DNA of 64,000 nt from Gigantopelta aegis. Taxonomy: Eukaryota > Mollusca > Gastropoda > Neomphalida > Peltospiridae. The stretch lies in the NCBI RefSeq assembly GCF_016097555.1, contig NC_054704.1, positions 73,632,327-73,696,326 on the forward strand. Reading direction: 5' to 3'. A program made the position numbers and the translations under genes. Position 1 is the stretch's first letter, and each line of letters begins with the position of its first letter. This document shows, piece after piece, positions 35,301 to 46,854 of this stretch. The notes below the pieces were generated by a model. That model did not search any database and was not told the DNA's origin. It saw nothing but the letters and a program-made list of their open reading frames with translations.

Positions 35301-38300
35301 CATTACTGATATAAACTGACAGAACACAACCAGTCGCACACATAACGAACGTACTGCGTAGCGCCATCCCATGTAGGTAGGACTATACCAATTAATTTCC
35401 AGCTGGGTCGAAGTTCGAGGTGCACCGAACTTTTGATAGAGAAGTTAATATCACAAGTCCTGTGATTGGTTATAAATGTGAGTGTGTTGATTGTAAAAAA
35501 AATTAGTTTCATCTGGGCTAAAAATGTATACAATTTTAATTTATCTAGTACCACTATGTCAAGTAGCCTTGTGCTTGGAACATGTATGGGGTACATGTAA
35601 AAAAAAAGTAGTAAAATTTTGTGCGAAACTAGGGGTGTTGTGAAAACATCTGGTTATACCGAAAATGAGCCATGAAAGGTACCATTTTCTGCAGTTAATA
35701 CTTTGAGGTAGGGGTTGTAGTACTGATATTTATGGGTCATAGTTTGGTTGATATATTGCATATAGTGTTTTTAAACACAAAGTTAACATGGTCGCCTATG
35801 GGATTTGAATTGGTATTGTCCAACCTGTAGCGCTGGCTGCAATGACCCATACACGTCACGTGACCGTCCTGTGAAGAACCGTCCTGTGGAGAGCCGGCTC
35901 TGCACAGGGCGGTAAGCTTTTGGATACGTATCGATTATATTGCGATGTACAAAACGTGAAAACCGAAGTTTGTAAAATAATTTTCTTTTGTTCAAATATT
36001 GTACATTATTGTTCTCATGTGCTGAAAATAAGAAATATTTCAATATTTATAAGTTGTTTTTCATGGGTCGACTTATAAACGGGTCAATAAAAAAAAAATG
36101 TTTTCAGGGCTTGAAATTAGGGACTTGACTTATAGCCGAGATCGACTTACAGGCGAAGATATACGGTACTCTTTTCGAATAGCAGCAAGGGATCTTTTAT
36201 ATATATATTATCCCACAAACAGGATAGCATGTACCATGACCTTTACCATTGCAGGGCTAGCTCTAGGTCAGCAGAAAATTTTACAAAAATATCTATTACC
36301 TTAAAAAATTGCAATACCCCAATAATATTGTAACAAAATATCAATTATTACATGAAATTATTTCACCAAATTAAAATAAAATTTGCTAATTATTTTTTAA
36401 GTTCGCTATTGGAGTATGCCAGGTCTGGCCCTGCACTGGGCTACGTCCTGCTTACCACCCCCCACCCCGAACCCCAAATAAAGAACAATGGCGTTTGACG
36501 GTAAGAACATGGTCTATTCTAAATGGTTAAATGATAAAACTAAATCTGAGAATGCAGCTTTTAAAAAAAACAATCCAGTAAACCCTTTCTCAAGACTCAC
36601 CTTGGTGTCAAGTCTTAGAGCCTTCATGGTTTCCTTTTCCCAGTAGGGCCTGCCAACAAGTGTCTTGATCCGTCGCACCATGTGAATCATCGACGGTTCC
36701 TCAGCAGAAAACTCGGACTGCCTCCGCTTCCAGTCAAGCAGAGGTTGAGCCCACGATGTGTCTTTTGGATCAGCAAATTTCGGAGGTTTCTTTTTCCATC
36801 GTACCAAGTTCAACCAGGTACAGGTTGGCTGGCAAAAATGAGACTGAAAACAAATATTTACCAGTTATTTACAACAAGGGCCATTCCGTGGTATTTGGTC
36901 CATGGGTGTGGAAATTTCAAAATGATGTTAAACTAAGTTTTTATTATAGCTTAAAGTTAACACCCTTAAGCACATACAAATATACTTTTATTGCCAATTT
37001 ACTTATGTTTTAATGACAGTTTTATTTGAAAAAATTATTTTTGTAAGCCAGGACGTGACATCTGTTTTTTGGTAATATTTCATTACTGTTATGTCAAATT
37101 TAAAAATTAGGTATCAGGACATCATATCTAAAATACACTACATATAAAAATACTACTTTCCCTTCTTTCATATCATAATCAGTATATTAAATTATTTTTT
37201 AAAATATATAATGTCACATCCTGGCTGATTTGACATATAAAAGTTAATTTTATTTAAAAGCTATTTTTCAGAAATAAAAATCCTTTTTAATTCTCCTTCT
37301 TCTCAATGTTCCAAGTATAAATAAAAGGTATAATGATTACTGGTTGTATTAAATGATTAAAATAACCACCTCAAACTTTGAACCAGGACATGACATTGGG
37401 CCAGGACGTGACATTCAAGAGGGCATATTAAATTGAGTAAAGATTAAAAATGTATTATATCTCTCTACATAGAGAAATTGGCAAAACTGACTAGATAATG
37501 CACATGTACCTAAAAGAAATTGCTTTTATTTTCAATATTTTTGTTCTCGCCATCAAGAATCGGAAACGGAAAAATTGGACGTTTGTGGGAACATGTTCAG
37601 ATATTTAACACTGATTTATGTAGATACAAAAATACTATTATCAATTAATTCTATGCTTCTATGTTTTGACCAAACAATGAATTATTGATAATCCACCAAT
37701 TTAAAGAATATTGTATTTATACCAAATGTTCCATTTTGTGAATTCAAACTGGTGTACAAATAAAATAAATATTGTGTCAAAGAATTGTTCAAATACAATG
37801 TGCTGCTAAAATCTTAAGTTTATTCCTTGGCAGATACAGGTATCCAAACATGAATTGGCATAAACCAACATTTCTCCAGTGAAGGATGTAATTGATAAAG
37901 ATATATGTGGAAGATAAAACTTGGGTTGGGGGAATTCAAATCAATACAGTTGTTGAGATTTTTGCTATTGTCATCTATCAACAGTTTATGTTAATATACA
38001 TTGTTGATAGTTTGGCCTATCAGATAATGATGAACAGAAAGAAGAATGTCCAAAAACTACAATTTCTGTACTGACTTGGGTTTCTTATTTTGAATTCCAA
38101 TTAAATCAGATGATCATAAAAATACCAACAAAAAGCAAAATATAATAATATATTAATTGTAAAATATATGGTAAATTGCAAACAAGAATTTTACAGAATT
38201 TAATGTCTGGCCTGCCATAAACTTATTTATTCAGTGTCATTGATAGTGCATCTGTAGATATATATCTCAATGCATGTTAAAAATGTTTTTAAAACATTAA

Positions 38301-41199
38301 TTTATGAAAAATGTAGCTACATCTGTACAATCAATATTGAGCTAAATGCAAACATTTATGCCGCAGCCAACGAAAACGTTATACCTATACTTCATTTTTT
38401 TAGTTTGTACATGTATTGTAATGTAAAGGTAAGACAAAAATCACCAGACTTAGCAACATCAGGATAAACAATGTTGTTAACAGTATGGTCACTGGTTATA
38501 AAAGTATATTATATGAATATTGTATGAGAACATTTATTTTGCACAATGACAGTTCAATTTATTAGGATTTTATGCAGTTATTTTGATGATAAAAACACTT
38601 ACAATGGTACATAATGGCTGCGCCCGTTATAAATATATAATGGTCGTCACATTTAACTGTTTTATTCATTAACTATACGATTATACTTGTTGATATTAAG
38701 CAATAATGTGCATTATATATCGTTGAATATGCATACCAGGCCAAATGCCTTAATTGTCCCCTCCTTTAAGTAGTTGTTTATGGACTTTTAAAGTTTGATG
38801 GTGTATGTACATGTAGATTATGGTTCTGACTAGATATAGCTGATATGTTATTCACGACATTACTTGCTTGTTGCAAAATTATTCATTATATAATATATTA
38901 TGTTTACGTCAGCGACTAGCAGTTATACCGGGCATGTGTTTACATGTGTTTGGCATCTATTTCACATGGAAAATTACATCATTACGGAAGATGGATCATT
39001 TTAATGAAAAATAAAATAAAATATGTGTATTTAAAACTATATTTGTTGTACTACGATAATAATAATAAGAACTGTGTTTTAGTCGTAGATTTACGTTTAC
39101 ATGCAAAACTAGGCTTACGATGTTTAGTGAAATTGGGCCCTGACATTTAATTGAAATCTAACACTTGTATGTCAACTCAATCAATGGCAAATCTATCGGA
39201 TTAACTTCTGCAAATGTTTAATGTAGAGAATTGTAACAGTGAGACTCATGATTTTCGTGAAATATATGAATGGACCTTCACACATTTAGGCCCCCCTATG
39301 TGACATTTTGTATGCTAGCCCTGAGTAAATTATTTACTTCTACAGTTTTTACCTCTTTTACCTGGTATTATATTATTGTAAATAAGGGAATTAATGGCAA
39401 AAAACAAAACACAACTGGTACATGGAGTGGGATGCAGTCGATTCGTCCACTGGACGATTCGTCCACGGACGATTCGTCCACTGAAAAGTCGTCCACTGAG
39501 GAACTCGAGACGATTCGTCCACTACACAAAATCAGTTCCGGACGATTCGTCTACTGGGTTTTTATTTTCCCAGTACATTTCGTCCACGGCCTAAATAATG
39601 TGTACTACATGTAAGTGGGGGCTAAATAAATTATTATATATATTTTACCCCGTATTTTTTTTGCTGTGTCATAAATTTACAAAGGTGAAAATAAATTATA
39701 TTGCATTAGAATACGCTTGGTAGATGTTTTTGTAACAATGCTCTGCAGACATAATTCTTTGGTGTTTCTATTTATTCGGTTATTATTTGTTTCTATAATG
39801 TACGCCTTTCACGCTACATGTCGTAGGATGTTTTTCGTACAATATGCCCAGTAAAGATAATCTTTAGCCCTTCCCTTTCAACTTGTATGGTTTCTGTTTG
39901 CTTTACATGTGTACTCTATTGTGATATCGTGAAGTAATTAGCAATGCAGGATCATTACTGCTTAAGCTTGTTTCACCAAGTTGGATCCAGTAGCGTCTAA
40001 AACAACACGCCTTATTTCAAAGCTGCACCGCTAACTACCTGTATGGACGGAATGAATGAATGAATGAATGAATGAATGAATGTTTAACGACACCCCAGCA
40101 CGAAAAATACATCGCTATTGGGTGTCAAACTATGGTAATGTAAACAAATACGGTGATGATCAACATCAATATAAACATTCAAGATTTAAATAAAGACAGT
40201 GTAAAGAATTGTGCAAAAATATAAATATCACAGATAGATACTGACTTTTACTCAAAATTTCAATTTGTGTTGTATTGGCCATTCTCAAAGAGAATGATAC
40301 ACCCCTGCACCACGGTGAGGTTACAGCACGCTCAGGGGTGTATGGACGGATGCAACGGCTGAAGCATAGGAATTCTTTGCCATTTGGAGACGCTACACCA
40401 ATACGAAATTACTGCCAAAGAATTGATTCGTGCTGTTGTGAGATTATCCATTCATTAGTCGGCTGACTGTTGGACGTTTCTCTTCCAGTGATATTTGAAT
40501 GGATAATCTCCTACAGTGATTTGTGCAGTTAACGACGAAATACCATTCATCGATTCTACACTGAATCCGGGGTGGGCGTGCCTGAACCCTTGTGGATATG
40601 GGCACGTAAATAGAGTTCCCATTCCCCTATTTACCACATCGTGTACGAGCGAGTGGACGTATCGTCCGTGGACGAATCATCCGCATGATAATGAATACAA
40701 ACAGTTAATAAAAACTGGATAGTAATGTTGAATTCTAACTCTATTTTACTTTTTTGGTTATAGCATACCACAAAATAATGTTAAGAAATGATTACAATGT
40801 CAAAGAAATAACTATTAATATGTTTGAAAAAAATGCAGTCATCGAGTGGACGAATTGTCCGAGGTGAGTGGACGAATCGTCCGGTGGACGAATTGTCTGT
40901 GGACGAATTGTCCAGTGGACGAACCGTCTGGAAAGCCATGGAGTCATGGACATGGACGATCAGGTCAGACTGAGGTTCACATTCAGACTCAGTTTGTTTC
41001 ACATATTTATAACGAATAATCAATGTCAGACGAGACATCGATGAGATCGAGAAAATACTTGTCTTGATATCGTTGTGACAGTATTTGTCTTTAATTGTTT
41101 CGATTTCATTATTATAAACTATTTAATTCAATACAATTACTTATGATTACAATTAAGTATTATTACCTGTTTCAAAACGGACAACATGGACGCCGCCAT
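28764..41199 (-). CDS. MRPL30: Mitochondrial large-subunit ribosomal protein L30 (uL30m)
   Basis: Three phase-0 exons: 41167-41199 (MAASMLSVLKQ), 36601-36828 and 28764-29153, giving 216 residues. Exon 2 carries MVRRIKTLVGRPYWEKETMK and exon 3 carries VHKNTPEVNTLLKSVKHLIQ, which match the uL30m core of animal MRPL30. Both junctions have good splice sites (CAG|gtaata; tttgccag|CCA; AAG|gtgagt; ttttcag|ATA). The short N-terminal exon (Ala/Ser, one Lys, no acid) suits a mitochondrial targeting peptide. The product is a structural part of the large mitoribosomal subunit in the matrix. The protein is longer than the roughly 160-residue human form, with an extra C-terminal segment of about 60 residues (TPPTWEMNSGTLKKHNQNK onward). 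Intron 1 (36829-41166) holds the CGTCC-ended element; intron 2 (29154-36600) holds a 5.1-kb TIR element. The only uncertainty is whether further 5' untranslated exons exist. Confidence 0.92.
29250..29440 (-). mobile_element. Decayed SINE
   Basis: AACACCTCAGCACATTTTAA and GGATAGCACATACCATTGCC match SINE tail and body on -, with much divergence. Confidence 0.5.
29441..30584. other. MRPL30 intron 2, no repeat or gene recognised
   Basis: AT-rich intronic DNA. The 137-codon frame at 30107-30520 (-) shows no recognisable domain and overlaps no splice pattern. Confidence 0.5.
30585..30953 (-). mobile_element. SINE with tail B and a group-C-like head
   Basis: The tail GTTTTATTTAACGACACACT and CGGTTATATGGCGTCAGACA are tail B. 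The head region (complement CGTGGTTAGGCCATCGGTCT, TACTGGGTTCGGATCCCAGT) is tRNA-like and resembles the group-C end rather than the usual head, making this copy a mosaic. Confidence 0.75.
31831..32670. repeat. ~400-bp tandem duplication, two copies
   Basis: GGACGGTCTATAGTATAGTG, then AGATATGGGGGTGAGTGGGT, an AT microsatellite, TAGTGACGACGGCTCTGTAC and ATACGCTGCAGTGAATGGTT occur in the same order twice (from about 31844 and about 32241). Differences are mainly in AT and G-run lengths. Confidence 0.9.
32880..33260 (-). pseudogene. SGNH-hydrolase-like coding fragment
   Basis: The open frame reads SFHQTLRNGQNHFVWNDISG at its start and HKDGVHFNKKGTRKYFF near its end. The N in WNDIS and the DxVH pattern look like blocks III and V of SGNH/GDSL-type esterases, which occur in host enzymes and in coding regions of some mobile elements. 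The region with the catalytic Ser (GDS block) is not seen, so the frame is partial. It lies inside the 31038-36166 TIR element and in MRPL30 intron 2. Function is not assigned. Confidence 0.4.
33235..33660. repeat. ~100-bp local duplication
   Basis: GTGTTTGATGAAATGAATAC ... CTTTAATTACAATTGTGAGC ... ACTTGTCCAGCATTCGATG occurs at 33239-33355 and again at 33569-33651. The first copy has an extra ~36 bp. Confidence 0.9.
34060..35240. other. Unassigned repeat-like block with a 108-bp tandem duplication
   Basis: 34435-34650 holds two copies of a ~108-bp unit (ACGTGTGATAATTGAGAAAC ...). 35095-35220 has a shorter repeat (GGTATTACGTAAC and AAGTGCATATTGG, each twice). An 89-codon frame (34748-35017, -; FGFYDKKLGFRDIGQKHIGR) is not recognised. 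The block looks like mobile-element DNA inside the TIR element, family unknown. Confidence 0.45.
36167..36251 (-). mobile_element. SINE body fragment
   Basis: AGCAGCAAGGGATCTTTTAT and CCACAAACAGGATAGCA on -, directly next to the TIR end at 36166. Confidence 0.7.
36252..36433. mobile_element. hAT-like MITE (CAGGGCTAGCTC ends), copy 1
   Basis: Ends CAGGGCTAGCTCTAGG and (complement) CAGGGCCAGACCTGG; TTTCACCAAATTAAAATAAA inside matches the copy at 45672-45843. Confidence 0.75.
36840..39429. other. MRPL30 intron 1 (left part)
   Basis: AT-rich. CCAGGACGTGACAT-like motifs recur at about 37050, 37205 (inverted), 37383 and 37402. 38935-39150 is one copy of a dispersed repeat shared with 60893-61142 (ATCTATTTCACATGGAAAAT; ATATTTGTTGTACTACGATA; AAATTGGGCCCTG). 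No gene. Confidence 0.6.
39430..40935. mobile_element. Element with CGATTCGTCCAC repeats at both ends, inverted
   Basis: The left end (39430-39590) holds about seven near-copies of GATTCGTCCAC/TCGTCCACTG. The right end (40840-40935, and 40655-40690) holds GTGGACGAATTGTCC repeats, i.e. the same motif inverted. The interior carries a GAAT repeat with a SINE-like piece (40051-40140) and two hairpins. It resembles a MITE with sub-terminal repeat arrays; the superfamily is unknown. Confidence 0.55.
40299..40511. other. Two small hairpins
   Basis: ATACACCCCTG / CAGGGGTGTAT at 40299-40345, and GAGATTATCCATTCA / TGAATGGATAATCTC at about 40440-40511. Confidence 0.8.
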
Positions 41200-41416
41200 A
41201 CTTCTTCTGCTGTTGTAAATTCCTTCCCATGTAATTGATGAACTAAAGTGCTACGTTTTGATCGTCATTCAATGGAGGTGATTTTTATTTCATTTGGATA
41301 ATATGACTTTGACCTGAGTAATTTAATTTCATTAAGTTTCAGTTTGGTAATTTCAAACTTCGTAAGCATGAGTGAGTATAAAATACAAACCAAACTGGAC
41401 TCTTGGTTTGACAATT

Positions 41417-44400
41417 ACATAATACAATACAATACAATACAATACAATACACAACAATAACTTTATTTCCATGTTCATGTATGTATAATAAAAACATAGT
41501 CTGGTTGACCAGCAAAAATAAAGTACATAAAATATTAAACGCTAACATCAAAAAACTAAACTACAACTCTTGTCTAATAAAGTACATGTAGTGTAACAGG
41601 TTCTATTGTCTTTTGTCTGTTCTTCGATATTTGGTTAATTAAAATAAATAAATATTATTAAGTGGCAGGGGGTCTAGTTAGAAGACTAGTTCGTGCTGTG
41701 TCCAAATCTGAGCAGAGTTGTACGACTGTAATGAGTTGTGTTTTAGGGCAGTTGATGATATAATAACATTTTTCGTCTTTATTTAGTGTTTGGAATATTG
41801 GGAATTCTTGTGCGAGTGTAATAAAATATTTTCTTCTGTTCGTTTCTAGCTGTTTGCAGTCCACGAAAAAATGTGCCTCATCTTCCACTGCCGCTTTGCA
41901 AAGCTTGCAGAGTCGGTCTTTTCTGAGAATATTGTGATACCTGCCTCTTTCGATTTCGAGGCGGTGTGCACATATTCTAAGTTTAGTTACATGTCTTCTC
42001 AGGTTACAATTATTTAATGTTTCGAGGTATAGGGCAAGTTGATATGGTCGTACTATGTGTTTATAATATAACAGTTTTTCGGAGTCTTTTAATTTTTGTT
42101 TAAAGTATTGCCTGTAGTTGTGTTGTAGTTTTTCAGTTACTAGTTTGTTGAGAGTTTTCTTGTTCTTTGGTGTAGTGCCAATAGCTGTTATGTCGATGCA
42201 GTTTTTCTTAAGCATGTTTGCTGTGTAGTTGTGAAAGCTGTTTTTGTTATTGTTATCGGGTAGCTTGCTGTATTGAGCTGCATCAAGTAGAAGTGTGCGT
42301 TCTTGAGGTAGATTTTGTAGATGTGCCCAGTAGCTTATAATTTTCTGATTTATTTCATTTATTAGTGGGTATCTGCCTAGTTCACTTTTACATGCAATAT
42401 TGGTTGTGTTTCTTCCTACCTGTAAGTTGAATTTGCAAAATTTTATATGTACGTTTTCGAATGGTTCCGATTCTAAAATGTCTAGTAGTTTATTAGGGTC
42501 ATGTATTTTCATCTTATTATTTAGTTCAATGCCCCAGATTTCACAGTTATAGAGAAGGATCGGTTTGATTAGGGTGTCGAATAGTTTGTTATATATCTGG
42601 GGAGGTGGAGGTGATCCAGAAAAGGATTTTTGGAGTCTGAATAGGGTTTTAAGTCCTTTAGTTGCAAGATCTGTTTTGGTTGTACTTAAGTTTCCATTGG
42701 TGTTAATGGTACAGCTCAAATAGATATATGTGTGTGTCTGTTCGATTTGCTCCATGCCGTACTGAAATGCTACATGTCTTGGTTTTCCTTTCTGTATAAC
42801 CATGGAATTTGTCTTTTTCAAGTTGACTGATAAGTGCCATTGTTGGCTATATGTGTGGAGTTCGTCTAACGCTTTTTGTAGACCTTGTTGAGTTTCTGAT
42901 ACAAGTACTAGGTCATTTGCCCATAATAAATGCGACACTCTTTCATTTAGTAGGTGGGGCGAGTGGCAGTCGCTGGAGAATGTCATATCGGCTAAATATA
43001 TGTTAAACATAGTGGGACTTAAATTATCTCCCTGTTTCACTCCTACTGTAGATGGGAACATGTCAGTTATTTGATTGTTAATTTTGACGGCTAGTTTAGT
43101 TTTGCTGTACATGGCTTTTAAGATCTGAAAGAATTTCCCGCCAATACCCAGTCTAAGTAATTTAAGGAGTAAGTCGGTTCCCCAAACAGTGTCGAATGCT
43201 TTGTGGAAATCAATGAAACAGAGATAAAGCTTGCTTTTTTTTTGTTCAATGTATTTGTTAATCAGCGTTTTTATGATAAAAATGTTGTCTGTAGTTCTTC
43301 TATTCTCTCTAAAGCCAGCTTGGTTGTCTGCTATTAGGTTTTCTGATTCAATGTGACGTGTTAATCATTTATTTAATATGGAGGAGAATATTTTCCCTAA
43401 ACAGCTTGTAATGGTAATTCCCCTATAGTTGTTTGGGTCTTGTTTAGATCCCTTTTTGTGTATTGGTGTGATATAACCAACTGTCCAAGAGGACGGTAGT
43501 ATCCCATTCTGTAATACTGTCTTGAATAATTTTGCTATGGGTGATATGATGATTTCATTTCCATATTTTAACATTTCGTTTGTAACTTGGTCTAAGCCAC
43601 ATGCCTTGTTGTTTTTCAGTGATTGTAGGGCTGTTTTAATCTCTTTGATCGTGATACTTTGGTCTAGTACATTGTTATTAGTTTGGGTGGATTCCGTTAT
43701 CAAAAGTTCATCGAGCAATCTAGCATCAGATTCTATATTCATGGTTGTATGTTGGGTAGGTTCAGCATTTATATCTCTAAAATGTTCATGCATTTTCTTT
43801 GCCATATTTTCTGGCAGGTTGATACTTTTGCTGGTTCTTTCTGTTAGGTTATTTATTATTTTCCAATAGGCCTGTGGGTTATTGTTGTGTAGGTTTTGGA
43901 GTTTGTCATACAACATGTTTTTTTTAGATTGTTTGTGTGCTTTCTTTGCTTTCTTTAGTTTTTTTTTATATTGGATGTATTTTCCCCTAATTCTAGTGTT
44001 ATTAGGTTCCTTAGATAGTGATTTAACAATTTCGGTAAATTTACTCTTGAGGTTTTGGATGTCTATTGGCATTTTTTTTAATTTTTAGCTTTCTTGTTTT
44101 GTTATTGCAGATGCGAGTTTTGGGACATGATCTAGATACTGCTCCAATGAGTTTGTTGTTGAACTTGTTTACTGCTGTTTCTATATTTGTGTAGGAGGTA
44201 TTGATGGAGTCATTCATAAAAGTTTGTATTTTGTATTGTGCTTCATCACCTAGGAGACTGTTTATATATGCCATCTTGTTTTTTTCAGACAGTTGATATT
44301 TTGTATGTATTGGATGAAGTGGAATAGTGTCACTACTGGTATGGGTTATGTTACATTTCAGTATGACAGATAAGGAGCAGTGGATAGATTCTTCTGTTAA

Positions 44401-45240
44401 GTAAGAGATGTAAAGACCGACTACATGTTTCATAGTTCTGTCATTGGTTAGAACATAGTCAACTGCGCTGTTTCCCTGGTAGTTGAAGCATGTGAGTTTT
44501 CCTAGATAGTCCCCAGGTGTTCGTCCGTTGAGTATTCTGACACCACTTGTTTTACATAGTTCAATTAACTTTTTGCCATGATTATTGTAAGTTATGTCCT
44601 GCGAGTGTCGTTATCGGTATATGCTATCGGAAATGTAATCAGATGGAAAAGGTATGTGATTTGTGGGATCATGTTCTATGTAGTCTACTATAGGTAGGCG
44701 AGTATCCCCAGTCCTAGCGTTAAAATCACCCATATCAAGACCGAGCCCTTTTCGCTGAATGTTGACAGTTCATTTTCGAGTGTTTGGAATTGGTCCTGAA
44801 AATATGGGGAGTCTGCTGGTGGTATATATAGACAACATATATACAGATCACGTGACCACCCAAAGTATGTTTTTGAAAGTCTGAGCCAAAGGCTGTATGC
44901 GCTGCTTGTTTGGACTGTGTGTACCTGTTTATGATATTTTGTTTTGTAGTAGATGGCTATGCCACCCGATCCCCTGCCACTTTGAGTTCTTGAGTCCTTT
45001 ATGGCAAGCTTTGTTGTGTTTGAGTAACCTTCAATATTGCTTTCTGTATATTCCTTATCTCGTATATGGGTTTCTTGAACTGCGATAAAATCATGTTTTG
45101 TAAATAATTCTCTAATTTCAGATATGTCTTCTTCTTTTTTTAAGTCCATCTATATTCCATGACATAAATGATAGCATGCTGTTTTGGTTCATACTTAAAA
45201 TAAGAAATATTGATTTAGTTGTCCCGGGAATCATACACTT
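41417..45240 (-). mobile_element. Non-LTR retrotransposon (LINE), near full length, dead
   Basis: Runs right to left: a start near 45192 (MNQNSMLSFMSWNIDGLKK, apurinic-type endonuclease N-terminus), endonuclease motifs IAVQETHIRD, GRGSGGIAIYY and GDFNARTGD, reverse transcriptase (KNNKACGLDQVTNEMLKYGN; IHKKGSKQDPNNYRGIT; CFIDFHKAFDTVWG; VGVKQGDNLSPTMFN), a C-terminal Cys/His motif (CKLCKAAVEDEAHFFVDC), and a 3' tail of ATTGT repeats (41417-41457). The clade is not determined; the single ORF of about 1180 codons and short-repeat tail suit I/Jockey/CR1-like groups. Confidence 0.9.
41658..45192 (-). pseudogene. LINE endonuclease/reverse transcriptase ORF remnant
   Basis: Pieces: endonuclease start at 45192, shifted in the A run near 45150; 44688-45149; then another frame holding GDFNARTGD; 44041-44433 in a third frame; 43365-44072 back in the frame of 45149. 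A TGA at 43365 lies in an otherwise continuous RT frame that runs on to 41658. The catalytic YADD box reads LLWANDLVLVS, so the first catalytic Asp is Asn. The element is therefore inactive on several counts. Confidence 0.88.
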
Positions 45241-45275
45241 ATTCATACACGAAGATTACAGTAAGAGTGTGTGAG

Positions 45276-45278
<3 letters not shown>

Positions 45279-45361
<83 letters not shown>
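45279..45361. repeat. TA microsatellite
   Basis: A pure TA tract of about 82 bp just upstream of the LINE 5' end. Confidence 0.97.
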
Positions 45362-45369
<8 letters not shown>

Positions 45370-45671
45370 ATATTATTATTAATTTAAAAAAAAAAGATAA
45401 TTGTTCATTTAGATGTGTTAAGTTGAGTTTGGTTTATAGAAGACTAAGGTTTTGTTCTATTTTGTTCCTCCATGATGTAGATGTCTGTTAATACATATTA
45501 ATGGAACTATGAAATATAGGTTATACATTGTTAAGTAACTATACTATGCTAGTATTCGCTAGTATACTAAGAGAAAATGTACTCCAATAAATATTTCCAT
45601 AAACATGTCTATTACTAGTGTTAGCTAGTACATAATAATGGGACTATAAAATACATATGCATTGTCGGGTA

Positions 45672-45843
45672 CAGGGCCAGCTCTGGGTTAACACAAAGTT
45701 TCGCCAAATTATCAATTAAACTTCAAAAATGACAGAAAGCCAGTTATTTTTGATAAAATTATTTCGCCAACTTAAAATAAGATTTGCCAGTTGTTTTTAA
45801 AATTCGCAATTGGCGAATTTGGCAACTGCCAGAGCTAGTCCTG
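45672..45843. mobile_element. hAT-like MITE (CAGGGCCAGCTC ends), copy 2
   Basis: Ends CAGGGCCAGCTCTGG and (complement) CAGGACTAGCTCTGG; contains TTTCGCCAACTTAAAATAAG and CAATTGGCGAATTTGGCAAC. Confidence 0.8.
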
Positions 45844-46249
45844 TGTGTATCTATATATGTACTCAGATAAACATGTCTTTAGACATACATAAAAATGGCT
45901 CTATATATATGCTCTATATACCAGGTTTGTATCTATTATGTACTGTCATGAACCTGTATGATCAAACACAACTACTTCTAAACTTTTTTCTGTTCATACA
46001 CACTATGGTACATAATATTCAAGCACCAGCGGTACTATGAAATGCATATAGGTTGTCATATAGATATATACTGAGAAAATCTGTATTCAGATACACTATT
46101 TATCTCCCGTACACATCTCATACACACGTTACTACCATATGTATATAGTGCATACCTGATATACATGTAACAATGGCTGGTGCGACTCTTTCTTGTCACA
46201 TATATTCATGCTATTACCACAACATACATGTTGGCACAGAATATTTGGA

Positions 46250-46356
46250 ACAAATTATATATATATACACATATATCTACGTACACATATCCCCCCACCC
46301 CAAACACACACCCTTTCGAACATACATCCACCCATACATACATATACATACACATT

Positions 46357-46452
<96 letters not shown>

Positions 46453-46464
46453 TATACCTATATA

Positions 46465-46508
<44 letters not shown>

Positions 46509-46650
46509 ACACATCTACATACCCATACATACACACACATACATACATATATACCCATACATGTACTCACGTATAATATGTACACCCACATGTGTACGTT
46601 CATGCATACACACATCCATGCACACACACAAAATATCTTCATCCACAATT
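46250..46650. repeat. Compound TA/CA microsatellite region
   Basis: 46361-46440 is a TA tract and 46470-46503 a CA tract, with mixed ACATAC repeats either side. Long spurious frames occur on both strands and should be ignored. Confidence 0.95.
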
Positions 46651-46671
46651 ACACACATATTTTAGAATTCT

Positions 46672-46727
46672 AGATTAACCAAATTATAATTTATTTTCGC
46701 TGGATGGAACTAGGGCGTGCGGCTTTA
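46672..46727. mobile_element. TTAA MITE family 2, 3' end fragment
   Basis: ATTAACCAAATTATAATTTA ... GGGCGTGCGGCTTTAA matches the right end of the elements at 50888 and 62492. Confidence 0.85.
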
Positions 46728-46854
46728 AGAGAGTTAGAAAGACATTTGCACAGTTCCTAAACATATTTTAACAACTGTCTAAATGTCCGTCTAGCTCTCT
46801 TACCTAGAGTACTCGGTCTAAACCACTGTATATATACACTGTTGTGGTGGCATG

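Larger units (their letters stand above)
31038..36166. mobile_element. 5.1-kb TIR element flanked by TA (pogo/Tigger-like ends)
   Basis: Ends CCGTATATCTTCGCCTATAA (31038) and the complement of CTTACAGGCGAAGATATACGG (36166) match over about 25 bp, flanked by TA at 31036-31037 and 36167-36168. TCGACTTATAA motifs recur inside each end. Inner inverted blocks also pair: TCTTACCGGCTCTGCACAGG at 31799 and the complement at 35870-35925. The sequence type resembles pogo/Tigger-group ends, but I see no DDE transposase, so this is inference. Contents: a ~400-bp tandem duplication, an SGNH-like coding fragment, and other repeats. Confidence 0.55.

Noticed and set aside
46173-46673. Long frames of Tyr/Ile and His/Thr repeats on both strands
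   Set aside because: They are translations of TA and CA microsatellites.
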